In this document: positions 4,537 through 11,389 of the stretch, one piece after another
How positions within the stretch are numbered: the stretch's first letter is position 1
How the letters are laid out: each line of letters starts with the position of its first letter
Notes under the pieces: model-generated
What the model was told of the DNA's origin: nothing
The model's input: only the letters and a program-made list of their open reading frames with translations
The model's database searches: none
Translations under genes and position numbers: made by a program
Source: Patescibacteria group bacterium
Lineage (GTDB): Bacteria > Patescibacteriota > Minisyncoccia > Phycocordibacterales > UBA2100
Assembly (NCBI GenBank): GCA_015491135.1
Contig: WFWK01000058.1
Location: 1-12,113, forward strand
Direction of reading: 5' to 3'
Length of the DNA: 12,113 nt

Positions 4537-7527
4537 ATGACAAAAATAAAAGTCACTCCGGAGTTTACCAAAGCGTATAAAATGCTAAACGCCAATCAAA
4601 GGCGCGCAGTTGATACCATTGAAGGCCCTGTAATGGTTGTTGCCGGCCCGGGAACCGGAAAAACACAAATTCTCACTTTGCGAATTGCTAACATTTTAAA
4701 ACAAACAGATACTCCGGCCGATGCTATTTTAGCTTTAACATTTACGGAAGCTGCGGCAAGCAACATGAAAAATAGGCTTGTCAAATTAATAGGAAAAGAG
4801 GGTTATAAAGTTAAAATAAGTACTTTTCATGGATTTGCAAATTCAATAATTCAAAAATATCCGGAACATTTTGAAAGACTTATAACATCATCTCCGATGA
4901 CGGATATGGAGAAACTTCTTCTTTTGGTGAAAATTTTAGACGAAGGTAAATACAAAGAATTAAAACCTTTCTATGACAATCACGCTTATCTGAAAGATAT
5001 AATGGGGGCTATCTCGTCTTTAAAAAGAGATACTATCTCTCCTTCAGAATTAAAAAAAGCGATATTAACAGAAGAGAAAAAATTTAACGCCATTTCAGAT
5101 TTGATTGATGAAAAAACCGGGAAAATAAAATCAAAATATGCTCCTTTGCACAAAAAGATAGAAAAAACAAAAGAGTTGGCTGATATCTATCAAAAATATG
5201 AGCAAGCCCTTGTTACAGAAAAACTTTATGACTTTGAAGATATGATTTTACAGTTAATTGAAGCTTTTGAAAAAGATGAGAATTTCAAAATGCAAATCCA
5301 GGAGCAGTTTTTATATGTCTTGGCCGATGAACATCAAGATGCAAATGATGCCCAAAACAGATTGCTTGAATTACTGACAGATTTTCACGACTCGCCAAAT
5401 TTATTCATAGTAGGAGATGCAAAACAAGCAATTTATCGCTTCCAAGGCGCCTCTATTGAAAATTTTGTTTATTTTCAGAAAAAATTTAACAATGTAACAA
5501 CTATAGAATTGGAGCATTCATACAGAAGCGGTCAAGAAATTCTTGACGCATCTTACAGCTTAATTGAAAATTCACACTTTACTGAGGCCCTGGGAGCAAA
5601 ATTGACTTCACAGACAAATTTCAAAAGCTCTGTCAGTTTTCTGGAGTTTGAGACCGACGAGCAAGAAGCTCTGTATATTGCAAAAAAAGTAAAAGCTTTA
5701 ATTGAAGAAGGGGTTGATAAATCGGAAATCGCTATTTTATGCAGAACAAATGCCGATACGGAAATTTTTGCAAAAGCTCTGCTTAAAGAAGGCGTGCCGT
5801 TTAATATAGACTCAAATGCAAATGCGCTGGATGATAAAGACATCAAAAAATTGCTTACTTTGCTTGAAGCTGTTGCAAACTTCGGTGAAGATGAAAAATT
5901 GGCAAAGGCTCTGCATTTGGAATTTGTAAATTTGGATGAGCTTGATATATACAAGGTTATAAAAGCATACAGAAAAAGTGAAAAATCTTTGCACGAAATT
6001 TTGCTTGATGAAAAGTTTTTGAAAAATTTGAATCTGACAGATTACAAAGCGCTTTCTGTTTTTGCTAAGCGTTTGAGGAGATTTTCCAAACTGGCTCGTC
6101 AAGAACCTGTTCCGGAGTTTTTTGATGAATTGATAAACGAATTTGGTTTTTTAACTTTTGTATTAAATAAAGCAGACAGCGCCAATTTATTAGAGAAACT
6201 GAGAGCTTTGATACAAGATGCGCAAATTATGAGCTCTCATCACGAAAATTACACTCTTGATAAGTTTCTTGAACACCTCTTACTTGTCAAAAAACATAAA
6301 CTCTCAATTGGAAAGGGGGTTAAAACCAAAAAAGATGCCGTTGTTATTTTGACTGCGCACAGATCCAAAGGGCTTGAATTTGAATATGTATTTATAGTTC
6401 GCGCATATGATGGTAAATGGGGAAACAGAACAAAAAAAGAAACGTTTATTTTACCGACAAAAAACATATCCGCTCTTTCCGATAATGATGATGAACGAAG
6501 ATTATTTTTTGTGGCTCTTACCAGAGCAAAGCTAGAGGCAGTTATAACTTTTGCTCGTTATTCTGAAAATTCAACAGAGAGATTGCCAACTTTGTTTGTA
6601 GAAGAGATTGACGAAAAACTGATTAAAAAAACCGAGCCCGAAAATGAGTATATGCCTTCAGATGAAGATTTACTAAAGCCAAAGATATCTTCCAACAAAT
6701 CAATTGTTGATTTGGATTATTTGAGAAATTTGTTTTTGGAGCAAGGTCTTTCGGTTACCGCATTAAACAATTTTCTGCAATGCCCTTGGAATTTTTTCTA
6801 CAGCAACCTTATACGTATTCCCAAAATGCAAACCAAACATATGATTTTGGGTAATGCTTTGCATTTTGTGCTGTATTTTATGCACGAGCAGGCAAACAAG
6901 GGCGTGATAATCAGCCAAGACGTGCTTGAAGAGAAACTAAAAAACTACATAAACGCAAGACCTCTCTCACCGGAGATTAAAAACGAAATTTACCAAAAAG
7001 CGCAAGAGTATCTAAACAGTTGGCTTAAAGAATACAAGCATACTCTTGGACAGCTCAAAACATTAAACGAATACGAAATAGAAACGCACTTGAAGATGCC
7101 GGAAGATTTTCCGATAAACAGTATCAAACTCACCGGTAAATTGGATAAACTGGAATTTATAAATGAAAACGAAGTGGTGGTTGTTGACTACAAAACCGGA
7201 CAACCGGCAGGAATACGCGCAATCACTCAAGGAAAAGATAAGAAAAAACGCGGTTATTTTAGACAGTTGGTTTTCTACAAGCTTCTGCTTGAGTTGGACG
7301 GTAAATTTAAAATGAAAAAAGGAGTTATTGATTTTCTTCAACCTAAAAAAACGGGCAAGATGGAGAAAGTGCTAATTGAAATAAGCGACTCAGACGTGTC
7401 AAAACTTAAAGAAGAAATAGCTTTGACGGTAAAAAGTATCTACAATCTGGATTTTTGGGATACACGTTGCGCAGATTATCAAAAAAACAGGTGTGAATAC
7501 TGCGCCTTGCGCGATTTAATGAAATAA
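4537..7527 (+). CDS. UvrD/RecB-type helicase fused to a PD-(D/E)XK nuclease with Fe-S cysteines
   Basis: A 996-residue superfamily 1A DNA helicase-nuclease for DNA end processing and recombinational repair. Helicase motifs in order: Q motif NANQRRAV (18-25), Walker A GPGTGKT (37-43), motif II DEHQD (264-268), motif III GDAKQAIYRFQGA (from 293), motif IV SYRSG, motif V LTAHRSKGLEFEYVFI (from 605) and motif VI RRLFFVALTRA (654-664). The C-terminal nuclease has His776 (GNALHF), Asp870 (GKLDKLEF), Asp884 and Lys886 (DYKTG) and QLVFY (910-914). Cys749 (QCPWNFF) plus Cys978, Cys986 and Cys989 form an AddB-like iron-staple set. The organisation is like AddA/AddB or mycobacterial AdnB in one chain, with no partner in the window. 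ATG 4537 is chosen over TTG 4501, which overlaps the previous gene; no Shine-Dalgarno. It lies 23 bases after the small carbonic-anhydrase-like gene, so may share its transcript. Confidence 0.93.
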   Translation: MTKIKVTPEFTKAYKMLNANQRRAVDTIEGPVMVVAGPGTGKTQILTLRIANILKQTDTPADAILALTFTEAAASNMKNRLVKLIGKEGYKVKISTFHGFANSIIQKYPEHFERLITSSPMTDMEKLLLLVKILDEGKYKELKPFYDNHAYLKDIMGAISSLKRDTISPSELKKAILTEEKKFNAISDLIDEKTGKIKSKYAPLHKKIEKTKELADIYQKYEQALVTEKLYDFEDMILQLIEAFEKDENFKMQIQEQFLYVLADEHQDANDAQNRLLELLTDFHDSPNLFIVGDAKQAIYRFQGASIENFVYFQKKFNNVTTIELEHSYRSGQEILDASYSLIENSHFTEALGAKLTSQTNFKSSVSFLEFETDEQEALYIAKKVKALIEEGVDKSEIAILCRTNADTEIFAKALLKEGVPFNIDSNANALDDKDIKKLLTLLEAVANFGEDEKLAKALHLEFVNLDELDIYKVIKAYRKSEKSLHEILLDEKFLKNLNLTDYKALSVFAKRLRRFSKLARQEPVPEFFDELINEFGFLTFVLNKADSANLLEKLRALIQDAQIMSSHHENYTLDKFLEHLLLVKKHKLSIGKGVKTKKDAVVILTAHRSKGLEFEYVFIVRAYDGKWGNRTKKETFILPTKNISALSDNDDERRLFFVALTRAKLEAVITFARYSENSTERLPTLFVEEIDEKLIKKTEPENEYMPSDEDLLKPKISSNKSIVDLDYLRNLFLEQGLSVTALNNFLQCPWNFFYSNLIRIPKMQTKHMILGNALHFVLYFMHEQANKGVIISQDVLEEKLKNYINARPLSPEIKNEIYQKAQEYLNSWLKEYKHTLGQLKTLNEYEIETHLKMPEDFPINSIKLTGKLDKLEFINENEVVVVDYKTGQPAGIRAITQGKDKKKRGYFRQLVFYKLLLELDGKFKMKKGVIDFLQPKKTGKMEKVLIEISDSDVSKLKEEIALTVKSIYNLDFWDTRCADYQKNRCEYCALRDLMK

Positions 7528-7553
7528 CACCAACTTTTGGTAATATCCATATT

Positions 7554-7578
7554 AAAAGCCCCCGCAGATTTGCGGGGG
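7554..7578 (-). terminator. Terminator of the 69-residue gene, between convergent genes
   Basis: CCCCCGCA (7559-7566) and TGCGGGGG (7571-7578) pair perfectly around GATT. On the minus strand the stem is followed by TTTT (7557-7554), serving the gene ending at 7585. On the plus strand the stem is followed by TCAAATTT, a poor T tract, but it may still slow readthrough from the helicase gene. Confidence 0.8.
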
Positions 7579-7584
7579 TCAAAT

Positions 7585-7794
7585 TTATCTAAATAAACCT
7601 GAAATAAATTTTATCGGCGCCAAAAAACCGTCTTTGAATCCTTCAGTAAAGGCATCCCGGCGCTGTTTTTGTAGCTGTTTTTGGTGAGTAGCTCTTTGAT
7701 GCTCTTCAGGAGACTTGCTTGGGTCTTGGAAATGCTTTTCAAAATATTTTAAAGCTTTGCGGATGTATTTGCCGATATTAGGGGTATTGTTCAT
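7585..7794 (-). CDS. 69-residue charged protein, unknown
   Basis: I do not recognise this protein. It is highly charged and predicted helical, with a Lys/Gln/Arg-rich middle (HQKQLQKQRRD, 37-47) and a short amphipathic or hydrophobic end (FLAPIKFISGLF, 57-68) that could lie on a membrane. There are no cysteines. It is supported as a real gene by AAGGAGGT (plus strand 7801-7808) six to eight bases before the ATG, by its own terminator downstream, and by a plausible promoter at 7826-7853. Its upstream sequence shares the 13 bases TCAAGGAGGTTGA with the small membrane protein at 1236. It is separated from the DsbA-like gene upstream by a strong terminator, so it is transcribed alone. Confidence 0.7.
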   Translation of the reverse strand: MNNTPNIGKYIRKALKYFEKHFQDPSKSPEEHQRATHQKQLQKQRRDAFTEGFKDGFLAPIKFISGLFR

Positions 7795-7825
7795 TTTTCA
7801 ACCTCCTTGATGTTTGCCTGGTAAC

Positions 7826-7853
7826 AATATAAACACGAATCTGTAAAAAACAA
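7826..7853 (-). promoter_or_regulatory. Possible promoter of the 69-residue gene
   Basis: On the minus strand TTGTTT (7853-7848), a 16-base spacer, and TATATT (7831-7826), five of six bases matching the -10 consensus. The -35 overlaps the T tract and stem edge of the terminator of the upstream minus-strand gene. The -35 is weak. Confidence 0.4.
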
Positions 7854-7880
7854 TAACCCCTCGTTTTGGAGGGGTTATTG
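7845..7880 (-). terminator. Strong terminator after the DsbA-like gene
   Basis: CAATAACCCCTC (7851-7862) and GAGGGGTTATTG (7869-7880) form a perfect 12-bp stem with loop GTTTTG. On the minus strand it is followed by six T (7850-7845). It starts 20 bases after the stop of the gene ending at 7900. Confidence 0.93.
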
Positions 7881-7899
7881 CATCGCTTGCTTTTTAATT

Positions 7900-8610
7900 T
7901 TAATTTTGTCCCGTAAGCAACTGTTGTATAACTTGGTCAAACTGCTCAAACGGAACATATCCCGGAATGGTCATTTGCTCTTTTTTACCCTTTACCAAAA
8001 TGACATTGTAAGGGGTGCCAACGCGCCCCCCGGTTGCCTCAACAGCTTGTTTTGTGTGTTTTTCTATAACGTCTTTGCCGTAGTCTGACGCCAAACAATC
8101 ATTAAACTCTTTTTCATCAACTCCGGCATACTTTGCAAACTCTGGCAATTTCTTCATATCAAGACCGTTATTTGACGGAGTCTCTTCGTAAATTTTGTTC
8201 AAGAACTTCCAAAAAGCGACCTCTCCACCGAGTTTAGCCACACACTCGGTAGCTTGAGCTTGTTTTGGAGCGTTTGAGTGAAGTTGTGGCAAAGGTAGGT
8301 GGCGATATACCCATGCAACTTTTCCGTCTTTTCCGTACTTGTCAATGGTTTTTTGCAAAGTCTCATGCATTCTTTTGCAAAACGGACATTCGGTGTCTGA
8401 GTATTCAATGACCACTATTTCAGCATCCGGATTGCCTAATATGTGATCATCTTTTTGAACTCCGGGTACAGGCTTAGCTTGAGCCTCCCTTTGGTTTGGA
8501 GCGCCGGTGTTGTCGGTGTTTTTGTTAAGAGCCAAGAAAACAGCTCCGGCTATTAAGACTCCGGCAACAACAATGGCAACCGGAATAGCTAATGAACCTC
8601 GTTTATTCAT
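7900..8610 (-). CDS. Membrane-anchored DsbA-family thiol-disulfide oxidoreductase
   Basis: A 236-residue extracytoplasmic thioredoxin-fold protein that introduces or shuffles disulfides in secreted proteins. A short basic start (MNKR) precedes one membrane segment (about 8-28, IPVAIVVAGVLIAGAVFLAL) and no signal-peptidase or lipobox site is obvious, so it probably stays anchored. A polar linker (30-52) leads to the DsbA domain: VIEYSDTECPFCKR with the CPFC active site (Cys75, Cys78), a helical insert with Cys123 and Cys172 that may form a second disulfide, and GTPYNVI with the cis-proline Pro200. This is the Thioredoxin_4/BdbD-like type. The DsbB or VKOR partner that would reoxidise it is not in the window. 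No strong Shine-Dalgarno is seen. It is divergent from the fusion gene at 8799. Confidence 0.93.
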   Translation of the reverse strand: MNKRGSLAIPVAIVVAGVLIAGAVFLALNKNTDNTGAPNQREAQAKPVPGVQKDDHILGNPDAEIVVIEYSDTECPFCKRMHETLQKTIDKYGKDGKVAWVYRHLPLPQLHSNAPKQAQATECVAKLGGEVAFWKFLNKIYEETPSNNGLDMKKLPEFAKYAGVDEKEFNDCLASDYGKDVIEKHTKQAVEATGGRVGTPYNVILVKGKKEQMTIPGYVPFEQFDQVIQQLLTGQN

Positions 8611-8633
8611 AATTTTCTTTTAACTTTTAATTT

Positions 8634-8639
8634 ATAATA
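8634..8639 (-). promoter_or_regulatory. Candidate -10 box for the DsbA-like gene
   Basis: TATTAT on the minus strand, 23 bases before the ATG at 8610, which would give a leader of roughly 16 bases. No convincing -35 lies at the right distance (TTGTTA at 8654-8649 is too close). Low confidence. Confidence 0.3.
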
Positions 8640-8763
8640 GTCGTATTGTAACAAGTTTAAAACCAACCACAAGCGCGCGGAAAAAATAAATAATAAATGA
8701 TAATCGAAATAATAAAAAAGTATGCTTGGATTTTATAAAGATACTGCAGAGATGTTAAATTCC

Positions 8764-8792
8764 TTGACTTTAAATAAATAAAGCTTTATACA
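8764..8792 (+). promoter_or_regulatory. Promoter of the phosphatase-YvcK fusion, leaderless
   Basis: TTGACT (8764-8769), exactly 17 bases, then TATACA (8787-8792). Only AATAAA separates the -10 from ATG 8799, so transcription should begin at the start codon. A 12-bp perfect palindrome ATAAAGCTTTAT (8778-8789) covers the end of the spacer and the front of the -10, a possible repressor site. Confidence 0.65.
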
Positions 8793-8798
8793 AATAAA

Positions 8799-10442
8799 AT
8801 GACCAAAAAAGTTTATCTGATAAGGCATGCCGAGAGTGTCGCAAACAAAACGGCAAAAAGAGCGGGAGGAGAATCTCCTTTAACCGAAGAGGGGATCAAA
8901 CAAGCTCAGATGCTCGCAAAACGCCTTATCTCATTTGGAATAGAAACCATATACTCATCACCAATGAAAAGGGCGATGCAGACGGCAAAAATAATTTCTT
9001 CTAAAATAGGAGTCTCTGTTTTTGAATTGCCGGAAGCTGCGGAGAGAAGATATCCTTCAGTGCTTTTAGGTCTTGATCAAAACTCCGATGAGGCCAAAGA
9101 GTATTACAGCGCGTATAAACGCGCATTTATGCAAGGAGATACCTTCTCCGACGGTGAGACATTTCAAGAGTTTAAAAACAGAGTTATAAAAACCGCGGAA
9201 ATTTTAGCCAACTCCGCCGAGGAGAATCTGGCTCTTGTGACGCATGAATTTTTTAAAAAAGCGTTTATAGCATATGTCCTTAAAGGTGAAAATTTTACGG
9301 CCGAAGATGTTTTAAACTTATATGATAACTCCAGAATTTTTAATACCGGAATCACTCACTTGCAATACGTGGATGGCAAGTGGAAGCTTTTGTATGTAAA
9401 TGACACGACGCACTTAAGCCAATACAAAATATCCGCAAAATATAAACCGAAAGTTGTAACCATTGGCGGGGGAACGGGGCAGTTTACGCTTCTTTCCGGC
9501 CTTAAACATTTTCCACTTGATATAACAGCTATAGTTTCAATGGCCGACGATGGGGGAACCACCGGGGTACTGCGAGATGAACTTGGAGCTCTTCCACCGA
9601 CAGATGTGCGAAAATGTTTGGTTGCCCTCTCTTCCACAACTCCAACCTTGCGAGAACTTTTCACTTACCGCTTTCCCAACAAAAATCTGGAAGGGCACAC
9701 CATAGGTAACTTGCTTTTAACGGCGCTTGAGAAAATAACAGGTGATTTTTCAAAGGCAATAGAAGAAGCTTCTGCAATTTTCAACATAAAAGGCAAGGTG
9801 CTACCTGTCACAAAAGAGGATATGAGACTTAAAGTTGAACTTAACAACGGAGAAATACTTTCAGGTGAAAAAATGCTTGATGAAAATCCGCGCATATTTG
9901 AATTCGGAGTTAAAAAAATAAGCTTGGCAAATCAGGTTAAAATAAACCCACATGCAAAAGAAGCTATAGAAGAAGCTGATGTTATAGTTATAGGCCCGGG
10001 TGATCTGTACGGAAGTGTACTGCCCAATTTCTTGGTAGACGGCATCAAAGAAGCTTTGCAAAAAACAAAAGCGACAATTATTTTCGTTTCCAATCTTACA
10101 AACAAAAGGGGGCAGACAAGCGGATTTTCAGCTTGCGATTATGTAGATGTTTTGCACAAATATCTGCAAACAGAAGTGGTTGACATTCTGTTGTGCAACT
10201 CTCAAGAAGCAGATGAGAATTTGAAAAAAAGATACAGAGAACAAGAGGGGGAAGGAATGTTTGTCAGGTGCTCAACAGATTGCCACAATATCAAAGTTGT
10301 AAAAGCCAATTTACTTTCAGAGAGCGTGCCGGAGGCCCAAAAGGGCGATACCCTTGCGCACACAAGATCATTTATAAGACATGACCCGTTAAAGCTTGCA
10401 AAAGAAATTCTTGCCTTGATTGAGAAATCCACAAAAAAATAG
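8799..10442 (+). CDS. yvcK: Fusion: histidine phosphatase domain + YvcK/CofD-like domain
   Basis: A 547-residue two-domain protein. Residues 1 to about 200 are a histidine phosphatase (phosphoglycerate mutase superfamily): YLIRHAESVANK with catalytic His10 and Arg9, SSPMKRAMQTAKII with the second Arg, and LALVTHE with His149. Residues 219-547 are a YvcK-type domain of normal length: the nucleotide-sugar loop GGGTGQFTLLSGL (223-235), MADDGGTTGVLRDELGALPPTDVRKCL (248-274), GHTIGNLLL, VIVIGPGDLYGSVLPN and the FVSNLTNKRGQTSGF region. YvcK (in Bacillus and Mycobacterium) binds UDP-GlcNAc and supports growth on gluconeogenic carbon and cell-wall synthesis; CofD itself acts in F420 synthesis, which nothing here suggests. 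The reading frame is continuous across the junction (about 195-218), so the fusion is not an artefact of a frameshift in this sequence. The phosphatase substrate is unknown. No Shine-Dalgarno; leaderless promoter. Confidence 0.92.
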   Translation: MTKKVYLIRHAESVANKTAKRAGGESPLTEEGIKQAQMLAKRLISFGIETIYSSPMKRAMQTAKIISSKIGVSVFELPEAAERRYPSVLLGLDQNSDEAKEYYSAYKRAFMQGDTFSDGETFQEFKNRVIKTAEILANSAEENLALVTHEFFKKAFIAYVLKGENFTAEDVLNLYDNSRIFNTGITHLQYVDGKWKLLYVNDTTHLSQYKISAKYKPKVVTIGGGTGQFTLLSGLKHFPLDITAIVSMADDGGTTGVLRDELGALPPTDVRKCLVALSSTTPTLRELFTYRFPNKNLEGHTIGNLLLTALEKITGDFSKAIEEASAIFNIKGKVLPVTKEDMRLKVELNNGEILSGEKMLDENPRIFEFGVKKISLANQVKINPHAKEAIEEADVIVIGPGDLYGSVLPNFLVDGIKEALQKTKATIIFVSNLTNKRGQTSGFSACDYVDVLHKYLQTEVVDILLCNSQEADENLKKRYREQEGEGMFVRCSTDCHNIKVVKANLLSESVPEAQKGDTLAHTRSFIRHDPLKLAKEILALIEKSTKK

Positions 10443-10457
10443 TATTATTTGCGCAAA

Positions 10458-10528
10458 TGCCGGGTCGTCTAATGGTAGGACGCTTGGTTCTGGCCCAAGT
10501 AATCGGGGTTCGAGTCCCTGCCCGGCAG
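10458..10528 (+). tRNA. tRNA-Gln (anticodon CUG)
   Basis: Folds completely: acceptor TGCCGGG (10458-10464) with CCCGGCA (10521-10527); D stem GTCT/GGAC (10467-10470, 10478-10481) with loop AATGGTA; anticodon stem CTTGG/CCAAG (10483-10487, 10495-10499) with loop TTCTGGC, anticodon CTG at 10490-10492; variable TAAT; T stem CGGGG/CCCTG with loop TTCGAGT. The U1-A72 pair and discriminator G73 (10528) fit glutamine identity. The CCA end is not encoded (CTA follows), so a CCA-adding enzyme is required. It lies 15 bases after the fusion gene stop and may be cotranscribed; no clear terminator follows. Confidence 0.95.
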
Positions 10529-10670
10529 CTAGATTAATTTGTAGCCTTAACTTAAACTTAAGGTGCGCTTTGCTCACCCATTTTCCGGTTTTAATATTTA
10601 ATTCTTTTATTACTAGCGCTCGGGTAAGCCCGGCATAAAATGAAAAGTTCCAATATAAATCTATGAATAT
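10529..10670 (+). other. Non-coding stretch with small inverted repeats
   Basis: No credible gene. It holds three small inverted repeats: CCTTAA/TTAAGG (10545-10550, 10558-10563), GGTG/CACC flanking GCTTTGC (about 10562-10579), and CGGG/CCCG (10621-10624, 10629-10632). None is followed by a T tract, so they are not ordinary terminators. They may be 3' trailer structure of the tRNA transcript or chance. Confidence 0.35.
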
Positions 10671-10698
10671 TTGATTTTTGTGTATAACGTTTTAAAAT
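10671..10698 (+). promoter_or_regulatory. Promoter of the GRDP-like gene
   Basis: TTGATT (10671-10676), 16-base spacer, TAAAAT (10693-10698), five of six matching the -10 consensus. This predicts a leader of about 60 bases, longer than at other genes here, ending in AAGGAG (10750-10755) eight bases before ATG 10764. TTGACA at 10709-10714 is a good hexamer but has no -10 at the correct distance. Confidence 0.5.
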
Positions 10699-10763
10699 AA
10701 GTATGGCTTTGACAGTTGTGTCACGGCCGTTGTTGCAACCTAAACCCAAAAGGAGAATGCACA

Positions 10764-11324
10764 ATGCCTAGCCTGGAGCAAACCATCCGGATCAGCCTGT
10801 CGGACTTTCACATCAAGCGTATACGTCGAATTGATGAGGAGGACTTTTCTCCTATCAAGAAAAAGTATATGAAAGACTGCATGCTTGCGGGCAACCCCGT
10901 CACTGAAGAATATGTGGATCGTGGCATTCTGGCCTTGAAACAGTACTACGCTGTTGCCTTGCTCGATCCAAATAATTCGCATGCGGTCTCCGACACTGTA
11001 GATCCGCTATGGCACACGCACATGCTCTTTTCACAACAATATACAGACTTTTGCAATGACGTGGTCGGAGTTTATATGCACCATATTCCGCTTGATCATG
11101 ATTATGAGCTTGGAGTTGAAAATGTTGCCAAGCTTTATGATTACACGCGTGAAGTCCTTGATCTGTTCTTTGAACAAATAGACGAGCATTTTTGGCCACG
11201 AACTATGCCGAGAGAGCGTCTGATATGCTTACATAAAGGCAATCAAGATGTATATGCCGATGAAATTTATCGGCATGCTATTCTCCCGGCTGACGAGCGT
11301 GGTATTAACTACGCTTTTTGCTAA
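10764..11324 (+). CDS. GRDP-like (DUF1399-type) WHTH-motif protein
   Basis: A 186-residue soluble protein. The best match I can name is the glycine-rich-domain-protein-like family (GRDP/DUF1399), from the pattern VDPLWHTHMLFSQQYTDFC (79-97) followed by VGVYMHHIPLDHD (101-113). In that family the D-xx-WH-x-H and later H-H/H residues are conserved; here Asp80, Trp83, His84, His86, His106, His107 and His112 are present. Function is unknown; the histidines could bind a metal (inference). The glycine-rich region of the plant proteins is absent. The start ATG 10764 has AAGGAG upstream; an in-frame TTG at 10716 has none. GC is higher than in neighbours: 50% at 10741-10800 and 48% at 10921-10980, against 28% at 5041-5100 and 40% at 9721-9780 by hand count, hinting at different origin or expression. 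Own promoter and terminator. Confidence 0.7.
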   Translation: MPSLEQTIRISLSDFHIKRIRRIDEEDFSPIKKKYMKDCMLAGNPVTEEYVDRGILALKQYYAVALLDPNNSHAVSDTVDPLWHTHMLFSQQYTDFCNDVVGVYMHHIPLDHDYELGVENVAKLYDYTREVLDLFFEQIDEHFWPRTMPRERLICLHKGNQDVYADEIYRHAILPADERGINYAFC

Positions 11325-11346
11325 TCATTGTGACTGAGATATGAAC

Positions 11347-11374
11347 AAACGAGCCTCTACAGAGGCTCGTTTTT
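11347..11374 (+). terminator. Terminator after the GRDP-like gene
   Basis: AAACGAGCCTC (11347-11357) pairs perfectly with GAGGCTCGTTT (11362-11372) around TACA, with five T at 11370-11374. It is immediately followed by the promoter of the next gene. Confidence 0.92.
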
Positions 11375-11383
11375 ATGTATAAT
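11356..11383 (+). promoter_or_regulatory. Promoter of the DUF6176-like gene, leaderless
   Basis: Consensus TATAAT at 11378-11383, with AAACTC as the only bases before ATG 11390. TCTACA (11356-11361), four of six against TTGACA, gives a 16-base spacer and lies in the loop of the terminator hairpin. The -10 is convincing; the -35 is tentative. Confidence 0.65.
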
Positions 11384-11389
11384 AAACTC

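Noticed and set aside
7906..8088. Plus-strand 60-codon frame opposite the DsbA-like gene
   Set aside because: It lies wholly within the well-supported minus-strand gene and has no SD or family resemblance.
10389..10577. Minus-strand 62-codon frame antisense to the tRNA (protein containing GLEPRLLGPEPSVLPLDDP)
   Set aside because: This is the well-known false protein produced by translating the complement of a tRNA gene; the tRNA-Gln fold is complete.
10520..10635. 8-base repeat GCCCGGCA at the tRNA 3' end and again at 10628-10635, as a possible attachment-site duplication
   Set aside because: Eight bases is too short for an att core, there is no integrase in the window, and the second copy pairs with CGGG just upstream, which explains it as a hairpin.
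10420..10638. Plus-strand 72-codon frame across the tRNA
   Set aside because: It overlaps the end of the fusion gene and the whole tRNA; the residues SSNGRTLGSGPSNRGSSP are a typical sense-strand tRNA translation.
10716..10763. Longer TTG start for the GRDP-like gene
   Set aside because: There is no SD for TTG 10716, while AAGGAG sits eight bases before ATG 10764; the extra residues cover the leader.
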